A stretch of DNA of 64,000 bases from the IMG/VR virus record IMGVR_UViG_3300033145_001136, positions 38,948 to 102,947 of that record; one strand, written 5' to 3'. The notes under the pieces are model-generated. The model worked only from the letters and a program-made list of their open reading frames with translations. It ran no database searches and was not told the origin of the DNA. This document shows, piece after piece, positions 9,432 through 18,436 of the stretch (the first letter of the stretch is position 1; each line of letters begins with the position of its first letter). The stretch is from a virus. The translations under genes and the position numbers were made by a program.

Positions 9432-9713
9432 TTAGACAGAATTAATAATGATCTCCGTTCCTTCTAAGTTATTCGCCATATTGCGCAATCCATTAATTAA
9501 GCGTTGTTTTTCTGCTTCTATTTCAGCATTAAGCCTGCCTAAGTACTTTTTCGCCCCTAGGCACACACGACACTCATCAAATAACATATCGTTTCCGGTT
9601 AGTCCAGAATCGCGCCTCTTAGCATGCACCTGGAAACCTTCGGCCCCTCGTACATCATCGATAATTGTAGAATCTTTTGTTAGGCCGCAATCCACACATG
9701 TTTTTGTACTCAT
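9432..9713 (-). CDS. Small zinc-finger-like protein
   Basis: 93 residues with CVDCG at the N-terminus and CRVC near residue 51, the spacing of a two-knuckle zinc site. A helical Lys/Glu/Asn-rich C-terminal half follows. AGGGAAG precedes the ATG. It belongs to a run of Cys-pair proteins in this stretch (9.4-12.3 kb). Function unknown. Confidence 0.65.
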   Translation of the reverse strand: MSTKTCVDCGLTKDSTIIDDVRGAEGFQVHAKRRDSGLTGNDMLFDECRVCLGAKKYLGRLNAEIEAEKQRLINGLRNMANNLEGTEIIINSV

Positions 9714-9714
9714 T

Positions 9715-10038
9715 TTACTTCCCTTTCTTCATGTCAGTGAGTATTTTGGATATTTCTTTAAAAACTCCGTAATGAACTTTCCCACATTCCTGACATACCC
9801 ATCCCCCAGCTATAAATTCATGTAGTGTCGGGGCATGCTTATTAAGCGGAACCCTATTACAGTGGACACACGTAACGTGTTGCAGAATACCATCCAATAA
9901 ACTTCTCATTCGCTCTTGTACCCCCGGACATTGCTCCGCTATGGCTTCTTCAAGCTTATCAGCCATCTCGCGAAAATATTCGATGGCCTGCTCGCAAAGT
10001 TCTGCCGACATTCTTACAGTGTGATCTCCCTCAGGCAT
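9715..10038 (-). CDS. Zinc-ribbon protein of unknown function
   Basis: 107 residues. The N-terminal half is helical (AELCEQAIEYFREMADKLEE); the C-terminal half holds CVHC and CQEC, a likely zinc ribbon. The start has AAGGAGG ten bases upstream. It lies between the 35-residue membrane protein and the 93-residue CxxC protein in the same operon. No specific function can be assigned. Confidence 0.65.
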   Translation of the reverse strand: MPEGDHTVRMSAELCEQAIEYFREMADKLEEAIAEQCPGVQERMRSLLDGILQHVTCVHCNRVPLNKHAPTLHEFIAGGWVCQECGKVHYGVFKEISKILTDMKKGK

Positions 10039-10053
10039 TTTTGTTCATCCTCC

Positions 10054-10161
10054 TTACCAAACTTCTATTGATAATGTATCCATTTCTTTAATAATTTTCA
10101 CCACACCAAATGCTGTCAGTACCGCTATGCCCACAACAATTAACCACTTAAATATATTCAT
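10054..10161 (-). CDS. 35-residue single-pass membrane microprotein
   Basis: A short frame, MNIFKWLIVVGIAVLTAFG followed by a charged C-terminal tail. Residues ~5-22 form one hydrophobic membrane-spanning segment. Its ATG overlaps the TGA of the uracil-DNA glycosylase gene as ATGA, and it fills the gap exactly to the next gene's ribosome binding site. Those two facts are the case for it being real. Role unknown. Confidence 0.55.
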   Translation of the reverse strand: MNIFKWLIVVGIAVLTAFGVVKIIKEMDTLSIEVW

Positions 10162-10769
10162 TTTATCATCCCCGCTATTTTCATTGCAGCCAAATAATCT
10201 GGTGACACCAGACTAACCTTGTTTGTAATTTCTTCTATCGAACCACGCATCAAATATGATGGATGATACGTCGGCACTATTGGCACCCCATTAAACATGC
10301 GCCAAATGTTTTTCTCGTGAAAATCTTCTCGGAAGTCTCTTACAGAATGATTTTGTTGGGTAAGTGCGCGCATAGGCCATTTCCCCAAACCCATAATCAC
10401 TTTAGGAACAACAATTCGGACTGCCTCAGTCCAACAAAACCGACACGCTTCCTGCTCTGCTATTGTAGGATCTCGATTTTCTGGTGGACGACATATGAGC
10501 GTGTTCATTATAAAAACATTCTCTCGACCTACCCCTATCGCAGCCAGCAAGTCATCCAGAAATTTACCCGCCCTGCCAACGAATGGGCGACATTGCTCAA
10601 CTTCATGCTTACCGGCAGCTTCTCCCAATAAGAAAATTTTCGCATCAGATGATCCATCAGAAAAAGCTATTTGATCTGGTTCAGGACGATGTTGTTGCAG
10701 ACTACACCTCTCGCACCCCTGTGCTTCTCCGAGAAGATCCTCAAGTGTGAGAAGTGCTTCCTGTTTCAT
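10158..10769 (-). CDS. Uracil-DNA glycosylase, family 4 (Fe-S type)
   Basis: 203 residues from the ATG at 10769 (GGAG ten bases upstream; an upstream TTG would add an unsupported leader). Motifs of family 4 UDGs are present: LLGEAAGKHEVEQCRPFVGRAGK (family GEAPG...GRPFVG), NTLICRPPENRDP and the C-terminal YHPSYLMR. Cysteines in CERC near the N-terminus and around CRFC match [4Fe-4S] ligands. It removes uracil from DNA, so the phage DNA should be thymine-based. This fits the dUTPase 7 kb upstream. Confidence 0.9.
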   Translation of the reverse strand: MKQEALLTLEDLLGEAQGCERCSLQQHRPEPDQIAFSDGSSDAKIFLLGEAAGKHEVEQCRPFVGRAGKFLDDLLAAIGVGRENVFIMNTLICRPPENRDPTIAEQEACRFCWTEAVRIVVPKVIMGLGKWPMRALTQQNHSVRDFREDFHEKNIWRMFNGVPIVPTYHPSYLMRGSIEEITNKVSLVSPDYLAAMKIAGMIK

Positions 10770-10839
10770 TGTGATATGTCTCCGACATATATAGTTTGAG
10801 GTTGGTGGCAGAATGCTTTTCTGCCAAATCCATCGTAAA

Positions 10840-11208
10840 TCACCGCTCAACTAGTGCCCAACCTTTAATCGCCATAGCCGCATCAGCCACAGTTAATGCA
10901 TTAATTTCTAAATCGTGCATAATTAGTTTCTCAGGGTATTTCTCCGGTAGGCCATATTCTGGATTACAAATGTGTATTGTGTGCCCCGTTGATAAATGTA
11001 GTGTTATTACTCCATTCAGTGTATTATTAATGCTCGCTATTGGAGCTTCGTCAAATACTCCCATCTCCCAGGAACGAATTAATTTGCGATGCACACCATT
11101 GGCAAGGGTTGCAAGCGCAGCACTAGTGAGGATTAGTAGCACTCCTCGCCTTTCTTTACTACCTATGATCCAATCAAGTACCGATGCATAAAATCCAAGA
11201 TTAATCAA
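10840..11208 (-). CDS. Unknown protein
   Basis: About 122 residues if the TTG at 11208 is used. That codon has GGGAG six bases upstream and an 8-base overlap (TTGATTAA) with the previous gene, the arrangement repeated all over this window. Longer GTG/ATG starts would overlap the neighbour by up to 73 bases. The sequence has LITLHLSTGHTIHICNPEYGL-like beta segments and an Ala-rich helix, but no family I recognise. Confidence 0.6.
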   Translation of the reverse strand: MINLGFYASVLDWIIGSKERRGVLLILTSAALATLANGVHRKLIRSWEMGVFDEAPIASINNTLNGVITLHLSTGHTIHICNPEYGLPEKYPEKLIMHDLEINALTVADAAMAIKGWALVER

Positions 11209-11650
11209 CGAACTCTCCCTTTGCATTGGTTTTCCATCGATAATCACAGATAAGGCATCGCCAAAAAGCACCACCCATCTTTAACCCCGCAGCATGCCTA
11301 ATTTTACCTGATCCACAACCAGGTCGCTGGCAACGTGGGTCAAGAATCGGATTCGGGAACGGTGGGCGCGTTTTATGAACCTCATTGGCTTCGTCTACAC
11401 CCCCAGGGGCAGCAGACAAATCTGGCAAAGCTCCATCAGTAACAGGCTCCGGGTTCCCGTCAAGATTTGTTAGGGAGCTTACTTCAGCTTCTTGATTCGG
11501 CAGAGTATTGAGATCTACCTGTTCGTCGACGCCCTCTTCTCCTTGTTTCACTTTACATGCAAAACATAATTTAATATTCGGAGCAAATTTCGTCACCGTT
11601 AACGAAATCCCACAATCAGCACATTTAATTATCTTAGTCTCTTTAGCCAT
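11201..11650 (-). CDS. Zinc-ribbon protein with KFxPN module
   Basis: 149 residues. The N-terminal 30 residues carry CADCGISLTVTKFAPNIKLCFAC, a four-Cys ribbon with a KFxPN turn that also occurs twice in the next gene upstream. A Pro/Asp-rich linker is followed by a second Cys cluster (CQRPGCGSGKIRH ... WRCLICDYRWK) resembling a ribbon of nucleic-acid-binding proteins. The ATG at 11650 overlaps the preceding stop by 8 bases. Confidence 0.7.
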   Translation of the reverse strand: MAKETKIIKCADCGISLTVTKFAPNIKLCFACKVKQGEEGVDEQVDLNTLPNQEAEVSSLTNLDGNPEPVTDGALPDLSAAPGGVDEANEVHKTRPPFPNPILDPRCQRPGCGSGKIRHAAGLKMGGAFWRCLICDYRWKTNAKGEFVD

Positions 11651-12335
11651 CTGTCTCATCCAAGTTAAATAGTCCGCCAGCAATAATTAAGTCATCTAGA
11701 TCTATTCTTGCAGATGTGGGCATCTGTTTATAATATGCTTGTTCTTTATGTATAATATCTGTATCGTGATCATCAAACGCTACATGGAATCCATAAAAGA
11801 TGCCGAGCATAAATACCAACGATATTTGCACATCGGGATATTTTTTATACAATATCCCATTTTCAGTGATATCAAACCCTTTTTCACTAAGCAGATATAA
11901 ATAGATTTCACGCCTAGTAAAAACCTCTACCGATGCAATTTGTGTATCATCTAAAGCAAGTAAATCTTTTTTAATCTTATCTATTTTAAGTTGGATTAGC
12001 TCAGCAGTATTCCGTATAGACTTAGCAATATCCTCCGCCAATTCTGATTTATCGAGTTTGACTTTGGGAATAGCATTATCATCTGGTCTACGGGATTTGT
12101 CTCTATCGGGGACGCTTTTTACACGTTTCTTTTCTGGTTCGCACGCATTACAGTACTGAGTATTACTTGCATAGCGATGTATTTCGATCGATTCTCCACA
12201 CCCCACACACTCAACAGTCTTGGTAGCACTACTATCCGGCCCGGCGCAATCCGTACATTTTTGCTCATTCGGCGTAAACTTGCCAACTTCTATGTTTTTA
12301 CTACATGAAGAGCACTGAATAACTTTTGTACTCAT
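11643..12335 (-). CDS. Double zinc-ribbon protein
   Basis: 230 residues from ATG 12335 (GAGG eight bases upstream). Two tandem four-Cys modules open the protein, CSSC...KFTPNEQKCTDC and CVGC...RYASNTQYCNAC. A Lys-rich linker and a helical C-terminal domain ending in an acidic tail follow. The module is shared with the downstream 149-residue protein, so the pair probably arose by duplication. It follows the RNR gene after a 93-base gap in which I see no strong terminator. Function unknown. Confidence 0.7.
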   Translation of the reverse strand: MSTKVIQCSSCSKNIEVGKFTPNEQKCTDCAGPDSSATKTVECVGCGESIEIHRYASNTQYCNACEPEKKRVKSVPDRDKSRRPDDNAIPKVKLDKSELAEDIAKSIRNTAELIQLKIDKIKKDLLALDDTQIASVEVFTRREIYLYLLSEKGFDITENGILYKKYPDVQISLVFMLGIFYGFHVAFDDHDTDIIHKEQAYYKQMPTSARIDLDDLIIAGGLFNLDETDG

Positions 12336-12428
12336 GTTTAAATCCTCTGCTAAGACATACGCCCATCCACTCTGAGCGTTTATTGGCTTTGCAGAAATTT
12401 TAAATAAAGTATAGAATGATGCCATATA

Positions 12429-15400
12429 CTACGAGCAACCGGTACTCGTCCCACAATGTCTACATATGTAGCACGTTCCTTGCTTTTCCATTTCCATTCC
12501 ACAATCTGAACATATCTGCGTATCCTCCCATCCATCAACATTCTGTTCTAGCTCATTCACAGACATGTCCCCATTACCATTCGTTAAGTCCACGTCAAAC
12601 CATATGGCTAAACATTTAACAATATAGTCAACCAATGACTTAGCAATTGGGATGTCTTTATTCTTAGTAAATCCCGATGGCTCAAATCTGATGTTAGATA
12701 ATTTTCTGAGAGTGATATCTAATGGCACACCAAATTGTAGCCCTATTGACCACAATATACCAATTGTTTCCATTAATCCAGAAATTGTGGACCCCACTTT
12801 TGCCATTACAATAAAGATTTCTCCTGGCCTACCATCAGGGTATCTGCCTACCTTCAAATATCCTTTGTGATTTGCCACCACAAATTTATGTCGTATCATA
12901 TTATCTGATGTATCTGGTAATTTTTCTCTTGTTGGTTTAATCACACCTATCTTCGGTTCCATGTCTACATCCATTGCGTGCGGCACTGTCTTTATTGATT
13001 TTTTGCTTTCGACTGTCACTGGTTGTATCTTCTTACTCTGGTCTCGATATATAGCCAAGGATTTCAGCCCCAACTTCCATCCTTCCATATATAGGTTGTA
13101 AATGTCGTCCACTGTCGCAGTATTTGGTAAATTTACTGTGTTGTGGCTGATGATCCCATTTGCAGCATAGCTATGTGTCTCAGGCACAGACAAATCATAA
13201 ACAAGCTGTGCCTCTGACTGGCGTACGTCAACAACAGGAACGTAAATATACTCTACGATCTCCGGGTTAAACTCAAATTCAATACGAGTCGCCACGTCTA
13301 AAAACGTACTCATCCTAATCATCCTGGTCCTACTATCAAACATGTTTCTAAATTCTTGTGTCTTATGCAAAAACCTAATCTTATCCAACAACTCAAGACG
13401 AATATTGTGGAATGGGAACTTGTTTACATTTATCCCATTAGATAATTCCCGAGCACGGGTACGCTTATGTTCCTCAAACCAAGTTAAAAGTTTCCCGGCA
13501 TCCCTAGCCTGATGCCTAGACACATGTAATACCGGGTAGTTTACCTCTCTTACGACATTGTCAGTCATGTAGGTTTGTATCCCAAGATTTGTCCAAATCA
13601 TTTGAACATCACGTAAGAGTCCATCCCTCCTCTGACACAATCTAAGAGACGATCCGACATACGAATCTAGGTATAATCCAGAAAGGTAGGCTAAGCAAAC
13701 GCCTCTTGAAGAACCTAGTATAATAGAGGGGACACACTCTTTGGTAAACCCAATATGGTCTAAGAACTCAACAAGTCCCTTGGACCCAACTAATATACAG
13801 TGGACCCCAGTCCGTGCGTCCACCTTATCATAGGCCTGTAATCCAAACAAACTGGAGAACAGCTCCAAGGCCCTAGTACGAACCTCAGGGTTATTTTTCG
13901 TAATTCCGACCACGTAATTAGATCTGATAACATGCCCATCAGCCGTCAACATACCAAGAAATGTGGCAAGATCCTCCGTCATACGATCAGGAAAGATAAC
14001 CCCCTTGTGTTGAGTACCATATATAGAAGCCGGTACAAACTCAATTGTCTGATTACTCCCCCATACATCTTGGCCCAGGGAAACCGCTGCCATATCTCCA
14101 GGCTCAAGCTCATCAAGAGACTTCCAATAGAGGCTATCTTGCCCAGCAACCAAGATCTTGTGACCCCCAGTCCCAACGAGTCTGCGCCCATCGTTCAATG
14201 TAACAGCAACCGTCTCTCTAACTCCGTTATAATAAGTTTCCGCCGCTATGTTTAATCCCCCGCGCCCAGAGACTGGAAGATTAAGAGAATCAAACGAGTC
14301 CTCAACCATCTCCCCTCCGTAGATTTCCCCAATACGCTTCATACCATCCGCTGTATTGACGATTGTATCCCCCGAAACACATTTCGAAATACCACCGGAG
14401 AGATATGGTTGCACTGCCGCCATCATCTTAATGTGGCCCTCCGGAAATATTTGATTATCACCCAATGCCGTAGCAAAGATGGGGGCCTCATCCGGCAATA
14501 CCCAATTGGATATGTTATCACCCATAGTAAGCGCTTTCATAGTCTCACTGATCATAACATCGTCATATCCTAGATCGTCAAGAATATATGAGATGTCACG
14601 ATTAACCATACTTATAATCCCACCGCCTATTAATTTCTTTTTCTTTACTAGTGCAATATCCGGCTCAATGCCAGTAGTCTCACAGTCCATCATAAAAGAA
14701 ATTGTGCCTGCGGGCGCTAATACGGTTACTTGTGCATTGCGAAAGCCACCTATGTGCATGGGTAACATGTCATAATATGCGCTTAATTCCGACAATATTT
14801 CTGGGTCCACATATTTGCCATACTCAGGTACATTATGTTGGAAGGCACCTGCGTGTAACCCCATTACATTTGCGTATGATCGCTTGCACTGTTCATATGC
14901 TGGAAATGCGCCCAGTACCTTTGCCAACTCCATGGATTGCATTAGTGCATGTACGTGCATCGTCGCCGTTATTACCGCCGCTGTCGCGCGTGCTTCGGGC
15001 GAATCGTATGGCATCAATTTACGCATTAATAACGAACCGAGATTCGTATAGCCCAATCCAATTGGCCTATATTTCAAAGAATTATGTGCGATTTTGTCAG
15101 TAGGATATCCCGCGAGGTTAATAATGATATCCTGCGCGATTATCATAATCCGTACAGTATGTGCAAAATCATGCATTTCTAGCAATTTTTCCGGGTGCCA
15201 AAATTTCATTAGATTAAGTGAAGCCAGGTTACATGCAGAATCGTCTACAAAAGCGAACTCGGCACAATTATGTACCATATAGCCATTTGCATAGAAATGA
15301 TGAACATCGTCCACAACAAAATCATAAACATCTTCTTCTACACCAGTGTCAATAACTTCCTTTACTTTTATCTCCCATCTATCGTGCCCATAATTATCAA

Positions 15401-17396
15401 CAGGATGTGCCATTATTTTGGATAGCAGTTCAGCCTTATGCCTACTTAACATAAATGGGATCATATCCCTTGCAAGTCGTCTAAGACTGTCTCCATTTAT
15501 GATTAATTCCCAATATTTGTGGCTATTTTCAAACCCACCTTTTGGCCTTTTTCTATAGTATAGTTTACTTATAACATTCCTACCAAGTAGCGCAATATGT
15601 AAATCATTTAATAAATCAAATGATGCGGACCCAAACCTAATATTTACATCCTTCCCCACTCTAAAATTGCATGTACCGTCTGCGCTAAAATATCCCGCCA
15701 AAAACGCATAAAATTCGTCATTGGGTAGTCTCATTATCTCGGGACCAAGCCTCTTCGTTCTGGCCTTCCCAGAATATCCCAATCTCAAAAATCGCGCATG
15801 GTACGCCTTTCGTGCAACCCTTAGATTCCACGGTGGCTCACCCACACTACCACTACTTTGTTTAATGTCGTTGGTTGGCAACCCCTCTGTTTTTAAAAAT
15901 TTAACATATTGACCAAGCGCATATTTGTCGTCTTTACCGAAGCACATCCCGACCAGATAGCTTTTGAATAAGGGACTATTATGTTTTTTAGTTTGTGCCA
16001 CCCATCCATCGCCTAGAGCAAATCCATAGAATCTAAGAAAATCAATGGACTCCCCAGACCGCTCAGAATGTATCGTATCAACCAAGTTATGTGGTGATAG
16101 GTTATCAGATTCCATAAGGTTAGCAGCCTCAATCCATCCCCTATTTGTTTTTATTGGGTGATTGCCGGTCACCTTTATTACGCCGCCAATAGACGTTTTT
16201 ATATGGAATATTCGTTTGCGCCCAGTTTTGATCAACTTGGCTAATTTTGGCCCTTGTTCTGTAGTAAGCATAATCTCTGTGGAATCAAGTAACTCATCTA
16301 CTCGTACACATCCATCTGGCGTAAGAACCCACGTATCCCCAGTAACACAGGGGTTACAACTATTAATGCGCTCAATCTCTCGAACCGGGTTATATTCATT
16401 AATAGTTGTATCATATTGTATCCCAGGATCGCCACATTCCCATGCCGCCTCTGCCATTTGCCGCAATATATCTCTTGCCCGCACCATTTTCACTATCCAT
16501 GATGCATCTTGCTCTTTGCGCGACATCAAAGCCCATTCCCCGTCCGATATGGCAGCCTGCATAAACGCATCTGTTACACGTACCGAATGGTTAGCATTCT
16601 GGAAATATAGATTTTTGTATACCAGTCCTTCTAAATCACCGTCATGCCCCATTTCAATAAGATCATGTGCCTTGCGCTCTTCAAGCGGTTTGCACCAAAT
16701 AAATTCTTCTATATCAGGGTGATCTGCCTCTAAAATGCGCATACATGCGGCTTTTCTGCTCGTAGTCCCCGACTTTATTACACCCGCAAATGCGTCATAC
16801 CCTTTCATAAATGGGACCGGGCCAACAGCCAGACTTTTGTGTGAAATCATCTCATGGGATGATCGAATGGGTGATAGATTCGTCCCAGAACCCCCACCTT
16901 GCTTAAAAATCATTCCTTCTGTTTTTGCTAGCTCAAGGATAGACTCCATGGAATCTTCCACACTGTTGATAAAACACGCAGATAAAATTGACTTAGAATT
17001 GCTCTTTACACCAAGATTAAACCATACCGGACTATTAAAGGAGGCTCGTTGGTCTAGTAGGATATAGGTTAGTTCATCACGAAATGCAAAACTCTCTTGA
17101 TCGGTTGTGAAATAGCCATGTTTAACGCCACCTTGCACAATGGTATCCACTACCCGCTTTACCATCTGTGCCACAGAGATTTCTCGCTCTGGTGTATCTT
17201 GCGCACCACTGAAATATTTTTGTGCAACTATATTTACTGCGGTCTGCGACCAACTTTCTGGCACCCTTACATCGTCTTGCTCAAAAACGATTGTCCCATC
17301 TACTTTTGCAATCTCCGCCCGTACTTCTTTCCATGGGAATTGACTAACTACCGGTACATTTTCCTCCGTAAAGACACGCGTTACCTGCAGTCCCAT
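12429..17396 (-). CDS. nrdJ: Adenosylcobalamin-dependent (class II) ribonucleotide reductase with two inteins
   Basis: 1655 codons: 880 residues of reductase plus two in-frame inteins of 361 and 414 residues. The spliced protein has NPC-AEF (the family's radical-cysteine loop), SACNLASLNL, CETTGIEPDIALV, SGGISK-TVNLPN and the Cys-rich C-terminus CSDCGMEMEKQGTCYICRHCG typical of class II NrdJ. It converts ribonucleotides to deoxyribonucleotides using B12, without oxygen or a small subunit, feeding DNA synthesis. Intein 1 interrupts NPC|AEF and intein 2 interrupts ISK|TVN. The start has GAGGAG upstream and dUTPase ends 14 bases before it. Confidence 0.95.
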   Translation of the reverse strand: MGLQVTRVFTEENVPVVSQFPWKEVRAEIAKVDGTIVFEQDDVRVPESWSQTAVNIVAQKYFSGAQDTPEREISVAQMVKRVVDTIVQGGVKHGYFTTDQESFAFRDELTYILLDQRASFNSPVWFNLGVKSNSKSILSACFINSVEDSMESILELAKTEGMIFKQGGGSGTNLSPIRSSHEMISHKSLAVGPVPFMKGYDAFAGVIKSGTTSRKAACMRILEADHPDIEEFIWCKPLEERKAHDLIEMGHDGDLEGLVYKNLYFQNANHSVRVTDAFMQAAISDGEWALMSRKEQDASWIVKMVRARDILRQMAEAAWECGDPGIQYDTTINEYNPVREIERINSCNPCVTGDTWVLTPDGCVRVDELLDSTEIMLTTEQGPKLAKLIKTGRKRIFHIKTSIGGVIKVTGNHPIKTNRGWIEAANLMESDNLSPHNLVDTIHSERSGESIDFLRFYGFALGDGWVAQTKKHNSPLFKSYLVGMCFGKDDKYALGQYVKFLKTEGLPTNDIKQSSGSVGEPPWNLRVARKAYHARFLRLGYSGKARTKRLGPEIMRLPNDEFYAFLAGYFSADGTCNFRVGKDVNIRFGSASFDLLNDLHIALLGRNVISKLYYRKRPKGGFENSHKYWELIINGDSLRRLARDMIPFMLSRHKAELLSKIMAHPVDNYGHDRWEIKVKEVIDTGVEEDVYDFVVDDVHHFYANGYMVHNCAEFAFVDDSACNLASLNLMKFWHPEKLLEMHDFAHTVRIMIIAQDIIINLAGYPTDKIAHNSLKYRPIGLGYTNLGSLLMRKLMPYDSPEARATAAVITATMHVHALMQSMELAKVLGAFPAYEQCKRSYANVMGLHAGAFQHNVPEYGKYVDPEILSELSAYYDMLPMHIGGFRNAQVTVLAPAGTISFMMDCETTGIEPDIALVKKKKLIGGGIISMVNRDISYILDDLGYDDVMISETMKALTMGDNISNWVLPDEAPIFATALGDNQIFPEGHIKMMAAVQPYLSGGISKCVSGDTIVNTADGMKRIGEIYGGEMVEDSFDSLNLPVSGRGGLNIAAETYYNGVRETVAVTLNDGRRLVGTGGHKILVAGQDSLYWKSLDELEPGDMAAVSLGQDVWGSNQTIEFVPASIYGTQHKGVIFPDRMTEDLATFLGMLTADGHVIRSNYVVGITKNNPEVRTRALELFSSLFGLQAYDKVDARTGVHCILVGSKGLVEFLDHIGFTKECVPSIILGSSRGVCLAYLSGLYLDSYVGSSLRLCQRRDGLLRDVQMIWTNLGIQTYMTDNVVREVNYPVLHVSRHQARDAGKLLTWFEEHKRTRARELSNGINVNKFPFHNIRLELLDKIRFLHKTQEFRNMFDSRTRMIRMSTFLDVATRIEFEFNPEIVEYIYVPVVDVRQSEAQLVYDLSVPETHSYAANGIISHNTVNLPNTATVDDIYNLYMEGWKLGLKSLAIYRDQSKKIQPVTVESKKSIKTVPHAMDVDMEPKIGVIKPTREKLPDTSDNMIRHKFVVANHKGYLKVGRYPDGRPGEIFIVMAKVGSTISGLMETIGILWSIGLQFGVPLDITLRKLSNIRFEPSGFTKNKDIPIAKSLVDYIVKCLAIWFDVDLTNGNGDMSVNELEQNVDGWEDTQICSDCGMEMEKQGTCYICRHCGTSTGCS
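13140..14381 (-). mobile_element. Intein 2 in nrdJ with a diverged LAGLIDADG endonuclease
   Basis: Residues 1006-1419 of the precursor, 414 residues. Begins CVSGDTIVNTADG, has block B GTGGHKILV, and ends HSYAANGIISHN followed by Thr as the +1 residue. The first endonuclease motif is FLGMLTADGH. The second reads YLSGLYLDSYVG, without the usual Asp-Gly ending, so nuclease activity may be weakened or lost. Splicing residues (Cys1, block B His, final His-Asn, +1 Thr) are present. Confidence 0.92.
15267..16349 (-). mobile_element. Intein 1 in nrdJ with LAGLIDADG homing endonuclease
   Basis: Residues 350-710 of the precursor, 361 residues. The start block is CVTGDTWVLTPDG; block B holds TGNHPIKT; the end is HHFYANGYMVHN followed by Cys. 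Two LAGLIDADG motifs are visible, FYGFALGDGW and FLAGYFSADGT, so the homing endonuclease looks intact. The first extein residue (Cys711) is the nucleophile for splicing and, by family alignment, the thiyl-radical cysteine of the reductase, so the enzyme cannot be active before splicing. Confidence 0.93.
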
Positions 17397-17410
17397 AATA
17401 TAAAGCTCCT

Positions 17411-17935
17411 CTATTTGCCTGTACTACCAAATCCTTTATCACCACGATCTGTTTGTGGTAATGTATTAACAGCACGTACCTTTATCCCACGAACTCGACG
17501 CATCATTATTAGCTGAAACAGTCTGTCTCCATTACATATTTCTATGGCCTCATTTGTATGGTTGTGGAGATATGACATCAATTCGCCTGTGTAGCCTTCG
17601 TCAATGATCCCGGTCAAAACAGAAACCCCTCGCACACCAGTCGATGAACGACCAACAATTCTACCCCAGCAATTTCTAGGAAGTTTTATATGTACTCCTG
17701 TACTTACGTCGATTGTTCCACGTGGTGGGAGAATAATTCTACCTTCTGGAATCCAACATTTTAGATCTATTCCACAATCACCAGAATATTTAAATCCTAA
17801 TCCCCTGTGTGATTCTGGTAAGCCATAAGCATATTTGATTTTGAGACATACACCTGGAGCTCGAATAAGTAATCTTATGAGGAGTATACTATTCAGGCTC
17901 GTCAGGAAGTAAAGAACCAGCGTCAGCATATCCAT
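17411..17935 (-). CDS. dut: dUTPase (dUTP pyrophosphatase)
   Basis: All five trimeric dUTPase motifs are present in order: SGDCGIDL, GRSSTG, GIIDEGYTGEL, GDRLFQLI and the C-terminal RGDKGFGSTG arm. It hydrolyses dUTP to dUMP and PPi, keeping uracil out of DNA and supplying dTMP precursor. The conserved domain starts at LKIKYAYG, where no ATG/GTG/TTG is in frame. The nearest usable starts lie 40-60 bases inside the upstream gene, and ATG 17935, six bases from GGAG, is my choice. That adds an odd hydrophobic leader, so the true start may be a rare codon nearer 17880. Confidence 0.88.
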   Translation of the reverse strand: MDMLTLVLYFLTSLNSILLIRLLIRAPGVCLKIKYAYGLPESHRGLGFKYSGDCGIDLKCWIPEGRIILPPRGTIDVSTGVHIKLPRNCWGRIVGRSSTGVRGVSVLTGIIDEGYTGELMSYLHNHTNEAIEICNGDRLFQLIMMRRVRGIKVRAVNTLPQTDRGDKGFGSTGK

Positions 17936-18434
17936 CATCTGCTCCATTGCTATTAATCGATGTTGCGTCACGTAACTGAGAAACCAATTCATACAAATAT
18001 TCCGGCAGGGTATCTGCTGTCGCCTTTATATCGGCATATACATTTGCATATACAGAAACCGACCCGGGCACAACCAACGCGATATTGCTAATAATTTTGT
18101 GTTCAAAATTCTGTAGATATTCGGCACTCGATATCAATAACTCTATTGGCGTCCCAATAGATAACCTTGATGGATTAGTGAAATTGAGAATAACTATGTC
18201 TGCTTCCAATACCGCTGCTCTATTTATTTCTGCTATATAATTACTAACTTGCACACTTGTTGGTGGGCCATTTAATTTATATGGACGATCTGGTAAAAAG
18301 ATACAATATCCAACTCCCAATTTCTCACACACCACTTCAATGAGTTCCATTACCTCACCCTGTGATATACCAGCATGAATCTCTGGTGGGCAGTCAATCG
18401 GCCCACCAAGATAAAAATTAATTGCCATATCCAT
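17889..18434 (-). CDS. Nucleoside 2-deoxyribosyltransferase-like protein
   Basis: 181 residues. INFYLGGPIDCPP matches the N-terminal strand and glycine loop of the NDT family. INRAAVLEADIVILNFT followed by SIGTPIEL matches the family's D.ADvvianL ... S.GTafElG segment with its catalytic Glu. Family members swap the base on deoxyribonucleosides or hydrolyse deoxynucleotides. The placement between a kinase-like gene and dUTPase suggests deoxynucleotide salvage or pool editing. The C-terminal ~40 residues are low-complexity and acidic. GGAG lies nine bases from the ATG. Exact substrate unknown. Confidence 0.7.
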   Translation of the reverse strand: MDMAINFYLGGPIDCPPEIHAGISQGEVMELIEVVCEKLGVGYCIFLPDRPYKLNGPPTSVQVSNYIAEINRAAVLEADIVILNFTNPSRLSIGTPIELLISSAEYLQNFEHKIISNIALVVPGSVSVYANVYADIKATADTLPEYLYELVSQLRDATSINSNGADDGYADAGSLLPDEPE

Positions 18435-18436
18435 AA

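Noticed and set aside
10158-10850. Longer uracil-DNA glycosylase from TTG 10850
   Set aside because: The added leader has no ribosome binding site and does not resemble the family; ATG 10769 fits.
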